A stretch of DNA of 47,643 nucleotides, from contig QCLX01000008.1 in assembly GCA_003214215.1 (NCBI GenBank), positions 1 through 47,643 of the forward strand, read 5' to 3'. The notes below the pieces were generated by a model, which was not told where the DNA came from, ran no database searches, and saw only the letters and a program-made list of their open reading frames with translations. The position numbers and the translations under genes are program-made. Below are positions 36,784-45,636 of the stretch, piece after piece. How positions within the stretch are numbered: position 1 is the stretch's first letter; every line of letters starts with the position of its first letter. This DNA is from Prochlorococcus sp. AG-418-G18 (lineage in GTDB: Bacteria; Cyanobacteriota; Cyanobacteriia; PCC-6307; Cyanobiaceae).

Positions 36784-37281
36784 ATGGCAGAAAGTTTTTC
36801 ATTTGATGTAGTTTCTGATTTTGATAGACAGGAATTAGTTAACACTTTGGATCAAGTAAAAAGGGAAGTCTCTCAGCGTTACGATCTCAAAGGAACAGAT
36901 ACTGCAGTTGATTTAGATAAAGAAAATATTTTTATTACTACTAATAGTGAACTAACCTTAAATGCTGTAAATGACATTATTAGACAAAAGGCGATAAAAA
37001 GAAACTTATCTTTAAAAATTTTTGACTACGGTGATATTGAAATAGTCAGTGGTAATAAAGTGAAGCAGACAATTCTATTAAAACAAGGAATTAAACAAGA
37101 AATTGCAAAAAAAATCAGCAAAAATATTAGAGATCAAATAAAAAAAATTAATGTCAGCATCAATGGAGAAACTCTGAGAGTCTCGAGTAAGAGTAAAAAT
37201 GATCTTCAATTGGCAATTAAGCTTGTAAGTGACTTGGAAGAGTCTTTGAACATTCCCCTAAAGGCTAATAACTTTAGATAA
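36784..37281 (+). CDS. YajQ family protein (UPF0234)
   Basis: 165 residues from ATG 36784; a TTG 15 bases upstream is less likely because the family starts at this Met (MAESFSFDVVSDFDRQEL). It has two ferredoxin-like RNA/nucleotide-binding folds. Visible motifs are SQRYDLKGTDTAVDL and, at the C-terminus, VSSKSKNDLQLAI. In Xanthomonas a YajQ protein binds c-di-GMP; the role in cyanobacteria is not known. Confidence 0.92.
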   Translation: MAESFSFDVVSDFDRQELVNTLDQVKREVSQRYDLKGTDTAVDLDKENIFITTNSELTLNAVNDIIRQKAIKRNLSLKIFDYGDIEIVSGNKVKQTILLKQGIKQEIAKKISKNIRDQIKKINVSINGETLRVSSKSKNDLQLAIKLVSDLEESLNIPLKANNFR

Positions 37282-37308
37282 AATCTTGAGTAAGAATATT
37301 TTTATAAT

Positions 37309-37506
37309 ATGGAATATTATTCAGAATCCCTTATAAAATCATTATTGAAAAAAGTAAAAGAATATCCACGTTTTTCAAAGGGGGAAATAGAAAAATTTTG
37401 TTGGATGGCAGTTCATGAACATAAGCATGGTGTTTTACCCTCTGAATATGACATAAGGGAGATAGATGAGGATCTTTATTTACAACTTTTGCAGGAATTT
37501 AAATAA
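37309..37506 (+). CDS. Small hypothetical protein, 65 residues
   Basis: 65 residues, ATG 37309, 27 bases after yajQ. Charged and helical, with KVKEYPRFSKGEIEKFCWMA, a central HEHKHG and an acidic C-terminus. No membrane segment. I do not recognise it, but its codon use and tight spacing support a real gene. Confidence 0.6.
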   Translation: MEYYSESLIKSLLKKVKEYPRFSKGEIEKFCWMAVHEHKHGVLPSEYDIREIDEDLYLQLLQEFK

Positions 37507-37628
37507 CTAATTAATCAAAATATTACTTATATTTTTTTTTACAATTATTAAAAAAATATTTTAATTAAATACCTTATTAATGCACTAATTAATTTGATTA
37601 AATATGATTAAAAAAAAGAAGAATTTTA

Positions 37629-38432
37629 ATGTCAACATCATTTAAAAATGTCACACCAACTGGTCCTGGCGGGACTGCAACACTTCTGATTGTATTATCT
37701 TTTACTGGCTTTCTTTTACTTACTCAAGCACTCTTTGTTGTTCCTTCTGGACAGGTTGCAGTGGTAACAACATTAGGAAAAGTAAGTGGCCCTTCCAGGA
37801 GAGCAGGCTTAAATTTTAAACTCCCATTTGTTCAGTCTGTTTATCCATTTGATATAAAAACTCAAGTTCAACCTGAAAAATTTGAAACTTTAACAAAGGA
37901 CCTTCAGGTTATTAGGGCTACTGCTACTGTTAAGTATTCAGTTAAACCAAATGAAGCAGGAAGAATTTTTGCAACTATTGCAAGTAGAAATAGCGATGTC
38001 TATCAAAAAATTGTTCAGCCATCTTTACTTAAAGCGCTCAAATCAGTCTTTTCTCAATATGAGTTAGAAACAATTGCTACGGAATTTGCAGTCATTTCTG
38101 AGAAAGTAGGAGATACAGTTGCCCAAGAACTTAATTCATTCGATTATGTAGATGTTAAAAGTTTAGATTTGACTGGTTTAGAAATTGCTGAAGAATATAG
38201 AGCTGCCATTGAACAAAAGCAAATAGCAGGGCAGCAATTGTTAAGAGCAAAAACAGAAGTAGAAATTGCGGAACAAGAAGCACTTAGATATGAAACTCTT
38301 AATAGAAGTCTTGATGATCAAGTACTTTTCAAGTTATTCCTGGACAAATGGGATGGAAGTACACAAGTTGTACCCGGTCTGCCTGGATCTGCAGGAGGAA
38401 CTCCACCAGTAATTGTAGGTGGTAAAAGATAA
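37629..38432 (+). CDS. SPFH/Band 7 (prohibitin-type) membrane protein
   Basis: 267 residues. An N-terminal membrane helix (about 18-37) precedes the Band 7 domain (VPSGQVAVVTTLGKVSGPSR to about 200), which includes ATATVKYSVKP and SFDYVDVKSLDLTG. A coiled-coil stretch (EYRAAIEQKQIAGQQLLRAK) follows. Such proteins form oligomeric rings or membrane microdomains and often regulate FtsH proteases. Confidence 0.9.
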   Translation: MSTSFKNVTPTGPGGTATLLIVLSFTGFLLLTQALFVVPSGQVAVVTTLGKVSGPSRRAGLNFKLPFVQSVYPFDIKTQVQPEKFETLTKDLQVIRATATVKYSVKPNEAGRIFATIASRNSDVYQKIVQPSLLKALKSVFSQYELETIATEFAVISEKVGDTVAQELNSFDYVDVKSLDLTGLEIAEEYRAAIEQKQIAGQQLLRAKTEVEIAEQEALRYETLNRSLDDQVLFKLFLDKWDGSTQVVPGLPGSAGGTPPVIVGGKR

Positions 38433-38472
38433 TTAATTAAATTTATTTTTTTATTCTATAAATAAAAAATTA

Positions 38473-39774
38473 CTAATTTTTTATAGCATTAAAGGATTGA
38501 TCAAACGCTTCAATAGTCTTATCGATTTCCTCATCGTTATGCGAGAGTGATGTGAAGCCAGCTTCAAAAGGGCTTGGGGCTAAATAAATTCCCCTTTTGA
38601 GCATCTCCCTGTGCAACTTGCCAAAAAGTTCTGCATCATTTGTTTTGGCTTCATCAAAATTCCTGACTGGGCCTTCACATAAGAAAAATCCAAACATTGC
38701 ACTAACACTACCGCCATTAATAGCGATACCATTATTTTCTGCAGACTGGATAATCCCTTCAATTAATCTGGAAGTTGTCACCTCAAGTTTCTCGTAAGTA
38801 CCTTCTTGTTTTAGTAGCTCGAGAGTTTTTATTCCAGCAGTCATTGCAAGTGGGTTTCCGCTCAAAGTACCTGCCTGATAAACTGGTCCGGAAGGGGCAA
38901 TCATTGACATTATTTCTTTCTTACCCCCATAAGCTCCAACAGGTAGGCCTCCACCAATTACTTTCCCAAGTGTGGTTAAATCAGGAGTAACTCCGAATTT
39001 TTCTTGAGCGCCTCCAAAACTTATTCTGAATCCAGTCATAACTTCATCAAAAACTAATAAAGATCCATTTTCAGTTGTTAACTCCCTTAAACCTTCCAAG
39101 AATCCTGGCTCGGGAGTGATAAAGCCAGCATTACCAACGATTGGCTCAAGAATTACACCAGAAATGGCATCAGGATTTTCGGAGAATAATTTTTTTACTG
39201 CTTCAAGATCATTGTAAGGAGCAGTAAGTGTATTGGAGGTTGTTGTTCGAGGAACTCCTGGAGAGTCTGGTAATCCTAAAGTGGCTACACCTGATCCCGC
39301 TTTCACCAAAAACATATCAGCATGGCCATGGTAACAACCGTCAAATTTAATAACTTTATCTCTCCCGGTGAATGCTCTCATAAGCCTTAAAACAGCCATG
39401 CAGGCTTCTGTGCCACTATTAACAAATCTAACCATTTCTACAGATGGAACAGCATCTATTACCATCTCAGCAAGTTTGTTCTCTAAAACGCATGGAGCTC
39501 CGAAACTGGTACCTTTTTCAATTGCTTCTTGTAAAGCTGTTGTAACTTCAGGGTGAGCATGTCCACATATAGCAGGACCCCAGCTTCCTATGTAGTCGAT
39601 ATATCTATTTCCGTCGATATCCCAAGCGAAGGGGCCTTTTACTCTATCAAAGACAATTGGCTGTCCTCCCACAGATTTAAAGGCTCTTACTGGAGAACTA
39701 ACCCCTCCTGGCATCAATTCTTGGGCAGCTGAGAAAATTTCTTCTGATTTGATGCAATTGAATATATCAGTCAC
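38473..39774 (-). CDS. hemL: Glutamate-1-semialdehyde 2,1-aminomutase
   Basis: 433 residues from GTG 39774. PLP lysine K271 lies in [18 protein letters not shown], with [12 protein letters not shown] and [10 protein letters not shown] as further signatures and the [15 protein letters not shown] segment. It converts glutamate-1-semialdehyde to 5-aminolevulinate, the first committed precursor of chlorophyll, heme and corrinoids. A 226-base gap upstream (39775-40000) holds only AT-rich DNA with no clear element. Confidence 0.97.
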   Translation of the reverse strand: MTDIFNCIKSEEIFSAAQELMPGGVSSPVRAFKSVGGQPIVFDRVKGPFAWDIDGNRYIDYIGSWGPAICGHAHPEVTTALQEAIEKGTSFGAPCVLENKLAEMVIDAVPSVEMVRFVNSGTEACMAVLRLMRAFTGRDKVIKFDGCYHGHADMFLVKAGSGVATLGLPDSPGVPRTTTSNTLTAPYNDLEAVKKLFSENPDAISGVILEPIVGNAGFITPEPGFLEGLRELTTENGSLLVFDEVMTGFRISFGGAQEKFGVTPDLTTLGKVIGGGLPVGAYGGKKEIMSMIAPSGPVYQAGTLSGNPLAMTAGIKTLELLKQEGTYEKLEVTTSRLIEGIIQSAENNGIAINGGSVSAMFGFFLCEGPVRNFDEAKTNDAELFGKLHREMLKRGIYLAPSPFEAGFTSLSHNDEEIDKTIEAFDQSFNAIKN

Positions 39775-40000
39775 AGTTTAACTAAATAAAGTTTTGATAA
39801 AAAATTTGTCATGTCCTAACTTAGAAATAAGTAAAAATTTTGTCAATCAGATTGAAATTCTACATTATGATATTTTTATTGCGATAGTTTGGATTGTAAA
39901 TTATTACTTCTTAAGAAATAATCAAACAAATAAATATCATTCTAGATAATCCTTTATTTGTAGGCGTTTTCAGAAATTTTAAAAACTTAATTTGTTTTAT

Positions 40001-40846
40001 TTACATTTCGAAAAAATTATCTTCATCCTCAAAAAAATCTACATTTACGTCGTTCAAGTTAAGATCTATCATTACTGGGGCATGATCACTTGGACGTAAA
40101 TTCCCTCTAGGTGAGCTGTCTATGACACAACTTTTAAGTTTTGATGATAGTTCTTTGCTGATGTAGATATGATCTATTCTCCAACCTTTGTTTAAATCAT
40201 ATGCATTATTACGGTAATCCCACCAACTCCAATGCCCAGTATTTTTTTCAAAAATCCTGAAAGAATCTATTAATCTTTCTTTCACAACATTATTAAGTGC
40301 ATTTCTCTCAATCTTAGATGCCATTATTCCTCCTTCATATTTCTTTGGATCATGAATATCTAAATTAGATGGAGCAACATTAAAATCACCCATGAGACAA
40401 ATCAAATCTCCATTTTTTTCTAGCTCATCTAAAAATGAAGCTAAACAACTTAACCAATTAATCTTGTATTCGAACTTTTGAGATTCTAGAGAAGATCCAT
40501 TTGGTACATAAACATTTACGATCTTGATACCATTGATATCAGCAGAAATTAATCTTTTCTGCTCTTGGAAAATTTCAAAATTTTGATCGAAGTCGTTACA
40601 ACCATAGAATCCTTTTTTAACATTTTCTGCTTTGATTTTTGAAATAATAGCAACACCATTGTATGATTTTTGACCGTAGACCTCCACTATGTATCCTAAT
40701 TTCTCAAAAGGTTCCACTGGGAAAATATCATCCGTCACTTTTGTTTCCTGCAAGCATAGAATATCTGGATTAACTTGATTCATCCAATCTATAATTTGTG
40801 AAAGTCTCGTTCTTATAGAGTTAACATTCCAAGTTGCTATTAACAA
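40001..40846 (-). CDS. xth: Exodeoxyribonuclease III / AP endonuclease
   Basis: 281 residues from TTG 40846. ATWNVNSIRTRL, CLQETKV, MGDFNVAP, WRIDHIYIS and SDHAPVMIDL cover the EEP-family metal and catalytic residues. It cleaves DNA at abasic sites and removes 3' blocks. The C-terminus has a short acidic tail. No ATG lies before the conserved first strand. Confidence 0.93.
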   Translation of the reverse strand: MLIATWNVNSIRTRLSQIIDWMNQVNPDILCLQETKVTDDIFPVEPFEKLGYIVEVYGQKSYNGVAIISKIKAENVKKGFYGCNDFDQNFEIFQEQKRLISADINGIKIVNVYVPNGSSLESQKFEYKINWLSCLASFLDELEKNGDLICLMGDFNVAPSNLDIHDPKKYEGGIMASKIERNALNNVVKERLIDSFRIFEKNTGHWSWWDYRNNAYDLNKGWRIDHIYISKELSSKLKSCVIDSSPRGNLRPSDHAPVMIDLNLNDVNVDFFEDEDNFFEM

Positions 40847-40917
40847 ATTTCTACCAAATTATGTAAAATTAAATTAGCAAAAATTATTGCCATTAAAGAA
40901 TTTTGAAATTAAATAAA

Positions 40918-41205
40918 ATGAAAAATTATTTTTGCAAAAACCTTCCTAATAAATTAACATTTTCAATAATTTTTTTTATATCCCTAATTTCCTTAAAAGG
41001 TGATTTCTTAAATGCTGAATATTTATCTAAAGAATTAGAAATTGATACTTCAACTAAAACAGATGAGAATAGTTCCATCATTCCAACCAATCCATTTGAA
41101 CTTGTGGAAATGATTAGGAGACAAAATAGTATGAATGATGCGACAAATCCTTCTGATGCTATTGACGATGCGATAAAGTCTTTTAATACTTTGGAGGAAA
41201 AATAA
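40918..41205 (+). CDS. Small exported protein of unknown function, 95 residues
   Basis: 95 residues from ATG 40918; a TTG 15 bases upstream is less likely. A signal peptide (basic start, then FSIIFFISLISL, ending near LNA at about residue 32) precedes an acidic Ser/Thr-rich mature part with PTNPFELVEMIRRQNSMNDA and a C-terminal helix. No Cys and no membrane span after the signal. Not recognised. Confidence 0.6.
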   Translation: MKNYFCKNLPNKLTFSIIFFISLISLKGDFLNAEYLSKELEIDTSTKTDENSSIIPTNPFELVEMIRRQNSMNDATNPSDAIDDAIKSFNTLEEK

Positions 41206-41246
41206 GAAATTCAATACGATAAATTTCCATTTCAAATTTTTTAAAT

Positions 41247-41852
41247 ATGTTGAAAAACCCTATCCCACAAGTTACTAATCAGTTGCAGTATAGAGCAATA
41301 GGTATTATTAATGGTAAATTTACTCCTCATGATAGTGAGCAATTAAATCGAGGCTTTTTAATTGATAATAAAGGCGAAAAGATTGAAACAGTAGTACTAG
41401 GCAAAGCATTGTCACTTTTAAAAAGGCATATTGATTTAAAGAAAAGTTATTATTGGATTGTTTATCCAAAGAATAAAAATACTCAAAACCTGCATCTGCA
41501 GGTCGCAGGTATCTGGGATCCTTACCAATTGAATGATTTCCCAAATGATTCAAAAAAAAATAATTTCTCTAAATTATTAGAAGAATTAGATTTAAAAGAT
41601 AATTATTTTTCTGTTAGAGGAGAATTAGTTTATGTCAACACTAAAAAAAGGGAAATTGTTATTAAGATCTGCTCTGCTTTAAGGATAAAGAATTTAAAAA
41701 ATAAAAATTTTAAATTAGCAATAAAAGGGGAGCTTCCCCTTAAACTTCTTAATAGTTTTGTAAGTTTAGATATCCAGAGAGATGGAAATGCTTTGGAATT
41801 AATTAGGTACGAGGTTATTGAAAAAGATCTTTCTAAAAAAACTAGAATTTAA
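41247..41852 (+). CDS. Conserved-looking hypothetical protein, 201 residues
   Basis: 201 residues, soluble, rich in Lys and Asn. It begins MLKNPIPQVTNQLQYRAIGI, with INGKFTP and YYWIVYPKNK strands, then LHLQVAGIWDP and a C-terminal FKLAIKGELPLKLLNSFVSL. The alternating strands suggest a beta-rich fold, possibly nucleic-acid-binding. It is 44 bases upstream of larC. Unknown function. Confidence 0.6.
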   Translation: MLKNPIPQVTNQLQYRAIGIINGKFTPHDSEQLNRGFLIDNKGEKIETVVLGKALSLLKRHIDLKKSYYWIVYPKNKNTQNLHLQVAGIWDPYQLNDFPNDSKKNNFSKLLEELDLKDNYFSVRGELVYVNTKKREIVIKICSALRIKNLKNKNFKLAIKGELPLKLLNSFVSLDIQRDGNALELIRYEVIEKDLSKKTRI

Positions 41853-41895
41853 AGGGTTATTTTCATCTCAACGCCAATAAAGAAATCTTAGATTT

Positions 41896-43122
41896 ATGGA
41901 AGATGTTTTAATTGAATGTTCTCCAGGCATATCTGGAGATATGTTGTTAGGAGCTTTTTATGATTTAGGTGTTCCTAAAAAAGTCATTGAACAACCTCTT
42001 ATTGAACTTGGATTAAAGGATCTATATGATCTACAGTTTAAAGAATCAAAAAGTTGTTCAATTCGAGGGGTGAAGGCAAAGGTTGAGAATATTGATTGCA
42101 GTTCTATCAAAAGAACTTGGAGAAGTATCAAAGAACTTATTTTAAATGGGTACTTAGAAGATAAATTAAAGCAAAAAGTTTATGAAGTTTTTGAATCCTT
42201 AGCAAGTGCAGAAGGAAAAGTTCATGGTATCAAATCTGAGGATGTTCATTTTCATGAAATTGGAGCTATAGATTCACTAGTAGATATCATAGGCGTATGT
42301 GCCGCATTAAATTACTTGAATCCAAAGAAGGTTTATTGTAATGAACCAATGTTGGGAAAAGGTTTTGTTCAAACTGAACATGGAAAATTATCTGTACCAC
42401 CTCCTGCAGTAATAGAGCTAATAAGACAAAAAAATGTTAGGGTCCTCTCAAGCTTTGACCTAATAGAGGGTGAACTATCTACCCCAACTGGTATTGCTTT
42501 ACTTTCTAATTTAGCCGATTATCTGAGCCCACCGTCAAAATATTCAATTAACTCTTATGGAGTAGGCATTGGTAACCTAGAATTTCCATTTCCTAATTTG
42601 GTTAGAGTTTATAAAATTTCTTCATTTGAGAATTCTTCTTTTAATCAAAAAATTAATCCAAGGTGTGAAGAGATAACTCTTCAGGAAGCATGGATTGATG
42701 ATCAAACACCCGAAGATATATCTAATTTTGTAGAGAAACTGAGAATTGAGGGAGCTTACGATGTTTCTTACCAAGCTATCAACATGAAAAAAAATAGAAT
42801 TGGATTTTCTATTCAAGCAATCTTGCCAATAGAGAAAAAAGAATATTTTAGGCGATTATGGTTTGATTATTCTAATACTATTGGAGTTCGTGAAAGGAAC
42901 CAATCTAGGTGGATACTACTTAGAAGGAGAGGAGAATGTTCAACTACTTTTGGAAATATAAAAGTCAAAGAGACTTTAAAACCAGATGGATCAAAAACTA
43001 TGAAACCAGAAAATGACGAGGTTTTGAGATTAAAACTAGAGCATAAAATATCAACTGACGAAATAAGAAAAATAATAAAAGAAACAAGTAAAAATTTTAA
43101 ACCATTTGAAAATTGGAAATAA
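41896..43122 (+). CDS. larC: Nickel-pincer cofactor biosynthesis protein LarC
   Basis: 408 residues as one continuous frame. The N-terminal LarC1 part shows ECSPGISGDMLLGAFYDLG and VHFHEIGAIDSLVDIIG near residue 115; the C-terminal LarC2 part has WIDDQTPEDISNFVEKL near residue 260. LarC inserts nickel into the dithio-pyridinium cofactor of lactate racemase and relatives, using CTP. In Lactobacillus it is made by a frameshift; here it is fused. LarB and LarE are not in the window. Overlaps the next gene by ten bases if that uses its TTG. Confidence 0.9.
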   Translation: MEDVLIECSPGISGDMLLGAFYDLGVPKKVIEQPLIELGLKDLYDLQFKESKSCSIRGVKAKVENIDCSSIKRTWRSIKELILNGYLEDKLKQKVYEVFESLASAEGKVHGIKSEDVHFHEIGAIDSLVDIIGVCAALNYLNPKKVYCNEPMLGKGFVQTEHGKLSVPPPAVIELIRQKNVRVLSSFDLIEGELSTPTGIALLSNLADYLSPPSKYSINSYGVGIGNLEFPFPNLVRVYKISSFENSSFNQKINPRCEEITLQEAWIDDQTPEDISNFVEKLRIEGAYDVSYQAINMKKNRIGFSIQAILPIEKKEYFRRLWFDYSNTIGVRERNQSRWILLRRRGECSTTFGNIKVKETLKPDGSKTMKPENDEVLRLKLEHKISTDEIRKIIKETSKNFKPFENWK

Positions 43123-44075
43123 GATTTATTAAAATTTGCCAATCTTATTGGAAATTATTTAAAAAAATTAAATTTGGTCGTTTGAAGAGTATTTTCTTTG
43201 TTTTAAGCTTGTTATATTTTTGCATCTATTTTTTTTATAATATTGATCAAATTTCTTTTGATATAAATTTAGAAAAAAATGGAATTAATCTATCTTTATC
43301 ATTTTTATTTTGTGTTTTAGGTGTTTACCTAAACGCTTTTGCGTGGAAATATATAGTTAAATGGTTCGGAGAAGAATCTAAAAGTAATAATCTAGTCTCT
43401 TTTTATGTTCTAACTAATATTCTTAAATACGTTCCAGGAGGTATTTGGCATTTCGTTGAAAGATATAATTTTATAAAAAAAATAAGTAATTCTCAGATCG
43501 CTTTATATTCGAATCTCATAGAACCGTACTTTATGTTGTGTGGATCTTTTCTGTTAGCATCGCTTGGAGTAATTTTTTCACCACTTTACTTTTTTTTTAT
43601 TTTTCCTTTAGTATTTTTAAACAGGCGATTAATTTATCTTGTATTAAAAAAATTAGGGTCTCTCAAGGGAAAATTATTAGAGGTTTTGAGACTTCCAAAC
43701 TCAAAAGGCCAATTTGAAGGGAGAATAAATATAATTTCTTTTTTCCCTAATAAAGCTTTAATTCTTGAAATTGGTTTTGTTCTATCTAAATTTATAGGGT
43801 TTTATATTTGCTTAAATACTTTTTATGAAAGTAATACTCTGAACATAATTTTTTTATTAGTAATCTTTTCTTTGTCATGGTCTTTAGGCTTGGTAGTCCC
43901 AGCAGCTCCAGGAGGAGTTGGGGTTTTTGAGGCTTGCTTCCTTTTATTAGTTGGCAAAAGTATTCCTCAAAATATAATTCTTATTTGCCTGTTTTATTTT
44001 AGGGTTATATCTACTTCGGCAGATTTTTTGTTAGGCCTACCTTTCTTAATAAGAAAACTGTCTAAAAGAATTTAG
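43113..44075 (+). CDS. Flippase-like integral membrane protein (UPF0104 / LPG-synthase TM family)
   Basis: About 320 residues; the start is uncertain (TTG 43113, inside the larC end, or a later TTG near 43183). It has about eight membrane helices with the family's GGIWHFVERYNF and PAAPGGVGVFEACFLLLVG motifs. These domains occur in lysyl-phosphatidylglycerol synthases and in glycolipid/polyprenyl flippase-like proteins. No C-terminal synthase domain is present. It converges on the ABC permease, sharing four bases. Confidence 0.78.
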   Translation: MEIRFIKICQSYWKLFKKIKFGRLKSIFFVLSLLYFCIYFFYNIDQISFDINLEKNGINLSLSFLFCVLGVYLNAFAWKYIVKWFGEESKSNNLVSFYVLTNILKYVPGGIWHFVERYNFIKKISNSQIALYSNLIEPYFMLCGSFLLASLGVIFSPLYFFFIFPLVFLNRRLIYLVLKKLGSLKGKLLEVLRLPNSKGQFEGRINIISFFPNKALILEIGFVLSKFIGFYICLNTFYESNTLNIIFLLVIFSLSWSLGLVVPAAPGGVGVFEACFLLLVGKSIPQNIILICLFYFRVISTSADFLLGLPFLIRKLSKRI

Positions 44076-45610
44076 TTTTTTTTCTCTAAACTTGGTACCA
44101 ATGTAATTGATGCAATAAGGCCTAAAGTCATAATAATAATGGCCGGTAATATTGCCTCTACCATTCTTTCGTCTCCAGCATATTGATAAATCCTCACAGA
44201 TAATGTATCGAAATCAAAGGGTCTCAAAATAAATGTTATGGGTAATTCTTTTATCGTATCTACAAAAACTAGAAGTGACCCAACAAATATTGGTCCTTTG
44301 AGAAGAGGAAGATGAATTCTTTTGATGATTCCCAGCCAATTCTCTCCAAGTCCAAGTGCAGCTTCATCAAGACTTGGAGAAATTCTCTCAAGACTTGAAT
44401 CAATAGAACCTTTAGAAATAGTTAGAAATCTGACAAGATAACCCCAGATTAGAAAGCAAATAGCAATGAAATTGAATTTTGAAGAAGAAATGCTTATTAG
44501 AGATAAAGCTAAAACCGTGCCTGGGATTGCGTAACCTATTCCCGCAAGGTTTGTAATTATTGCTAGTAATAAGCTTTTATTTGGGCGTCTAGCTAGGGAA
44601 ATTATTAAGGAGAATAGCATTGTTATTAATGCAGTGAAAATTCCTAGACTAATAGTTCTCAATGAAAGAGTAAGTAATTCAATTGATAACCCTTTTTGTA
44701 TTTGATCGATATTGAGCAGAACCCAAAAACATGGTATTCCAAAAGAGAAAATTGGTGGAAATAAAGATATTGTTATTGCTAAAAGAGATCTAGTTTTTTT
44801 TAATTTCCATCCTTGAGAATCTTTTGATGCAGGATTTTCACTCCACCTCTTTGATTTTCTTCTCGAGAATTTTTCAAAAATAATTAAAGTGAAAATTATT
44901 ACCAAGGCTACCAAAGATAATCCAATAGCACTTTTTGGATTACCCTCAATAATCCAATTTTCTGCTATACCTGTAGAAATACTTGGAATATTTAATAATG
45001 CAAATGTACCTAACTCATTCATTACTTCCATACACATTAAACTTATTCCTGTTATTACTGCTGGCAATGCCATTGGAAAAGCTATTTTAAAGAAGCTCCT
45101 CCATGGTCCAACTCCTAATCCTCTACTAGCATTGATTTGATTAACTCCAAATTTATTAAAACTTTCGTTAGCAAGAATAAATACATATGGATAAGTAGAA
45201 ATTGATAGTATTAATACGCCCCACCATAAACCGGTTACTTGATACCCTAAAATACTCCCTAAATCCTGCAAAACAGCTGTTATTAGGTATGCTGGGGCTG
45301 CTAGTGGAATTAACTGACAAATACGGAGAACTTTTCTGAACTTAAAATCACAATTTGAAAGTAACCATCCATTCAAAGTGCCTAATCCTCCTCCAAAAAA
45401 ACTTGTCAGTACTAAAACTTTTAAAGTTTCTAATACCTCTTCTCCTCCTGCTATACCTAATGAAAAATTCCCACTTACAACATATTGCACTCCTTCAAGA
45501 ATAAAATTGAAAATTGGAATGATTACTAAGAGTGCAACAATAAAAGAAATAAAATAAAAAAGTTTTAATTCGGTTACTGCTTTTTTAAATCCTTTAATAA
45601 GTATTTTCAA
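44072..45610 (-). CDS. Iron-type ABC transporter permease (FbpB/FutB-like)
   Basis: 512 residues from TTG 45610. Two fused permease halves, each with an EAA-type loop: ASRGLGVGPWRSFFKIAFPM (about residue 160) and AALGLGENWLGIIKRIHLPL (about residue 415). The fused form is typical of ferric-iron importers and thiamine importers. Substrate binding protein and ATPase are not adjacent. It is 26 bases downstream of the CobW gene on the same strand, so a role in metal import is likely. Confidence 0.85.
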   Translation of the reverse strand: MKILIKGFKKAVTELKLFYFISFIVALLVIIPIFNFILEGVQYVVSGNFSLGIAGGEEVLETLKVLVLTSFFGGGLGTLNGWLLSNCDFKFRKVLRICQLIPLAAPAYLITAVLQDLGSILGYQVTGLWWGVLILSISTYPYVFILANESFNKFGVNQINASRGLGVGPWRSFFKIAFPMALPAVITGISLMCMEVMNELGTFALLNIPSISTGIAENWIIEGNPKSAIGLSLVALVIIFTLIIFEKFSRRKSKRWSENPASKDSQGWKLKKTRSLLAITISLFPPIFSFGIPCFWVLLNIDQIQKGLSIELLTLSLRTISLGIFTALITMLFSLIISLARRPNKSLLLAIITNLAGIGYAIPGTVLALSLISISSSKFNFIAICFLIWGYLVRFLTISKGSIDSSLERISPSLDEAALGLGENWLGIIKRIHLPLLKGPIFVGSLLVFVDTIKELPITFILRPFDFDTLSVRIYQYAGDERMVEAILPAIIIMTLGLIASITLVPSLEKKN

Positions 45611-45636
45611 AAATTAATTAAATCCTAATATGAACT

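Noticed and set aside
39775-40000. Possible regulatory or small RNA gene in the hemL upstream gap
   Set aside because: Contains only AT-rich DNA with a weak imperfect palindrome (TTCTTAAGAA core); nothing supports a gene.
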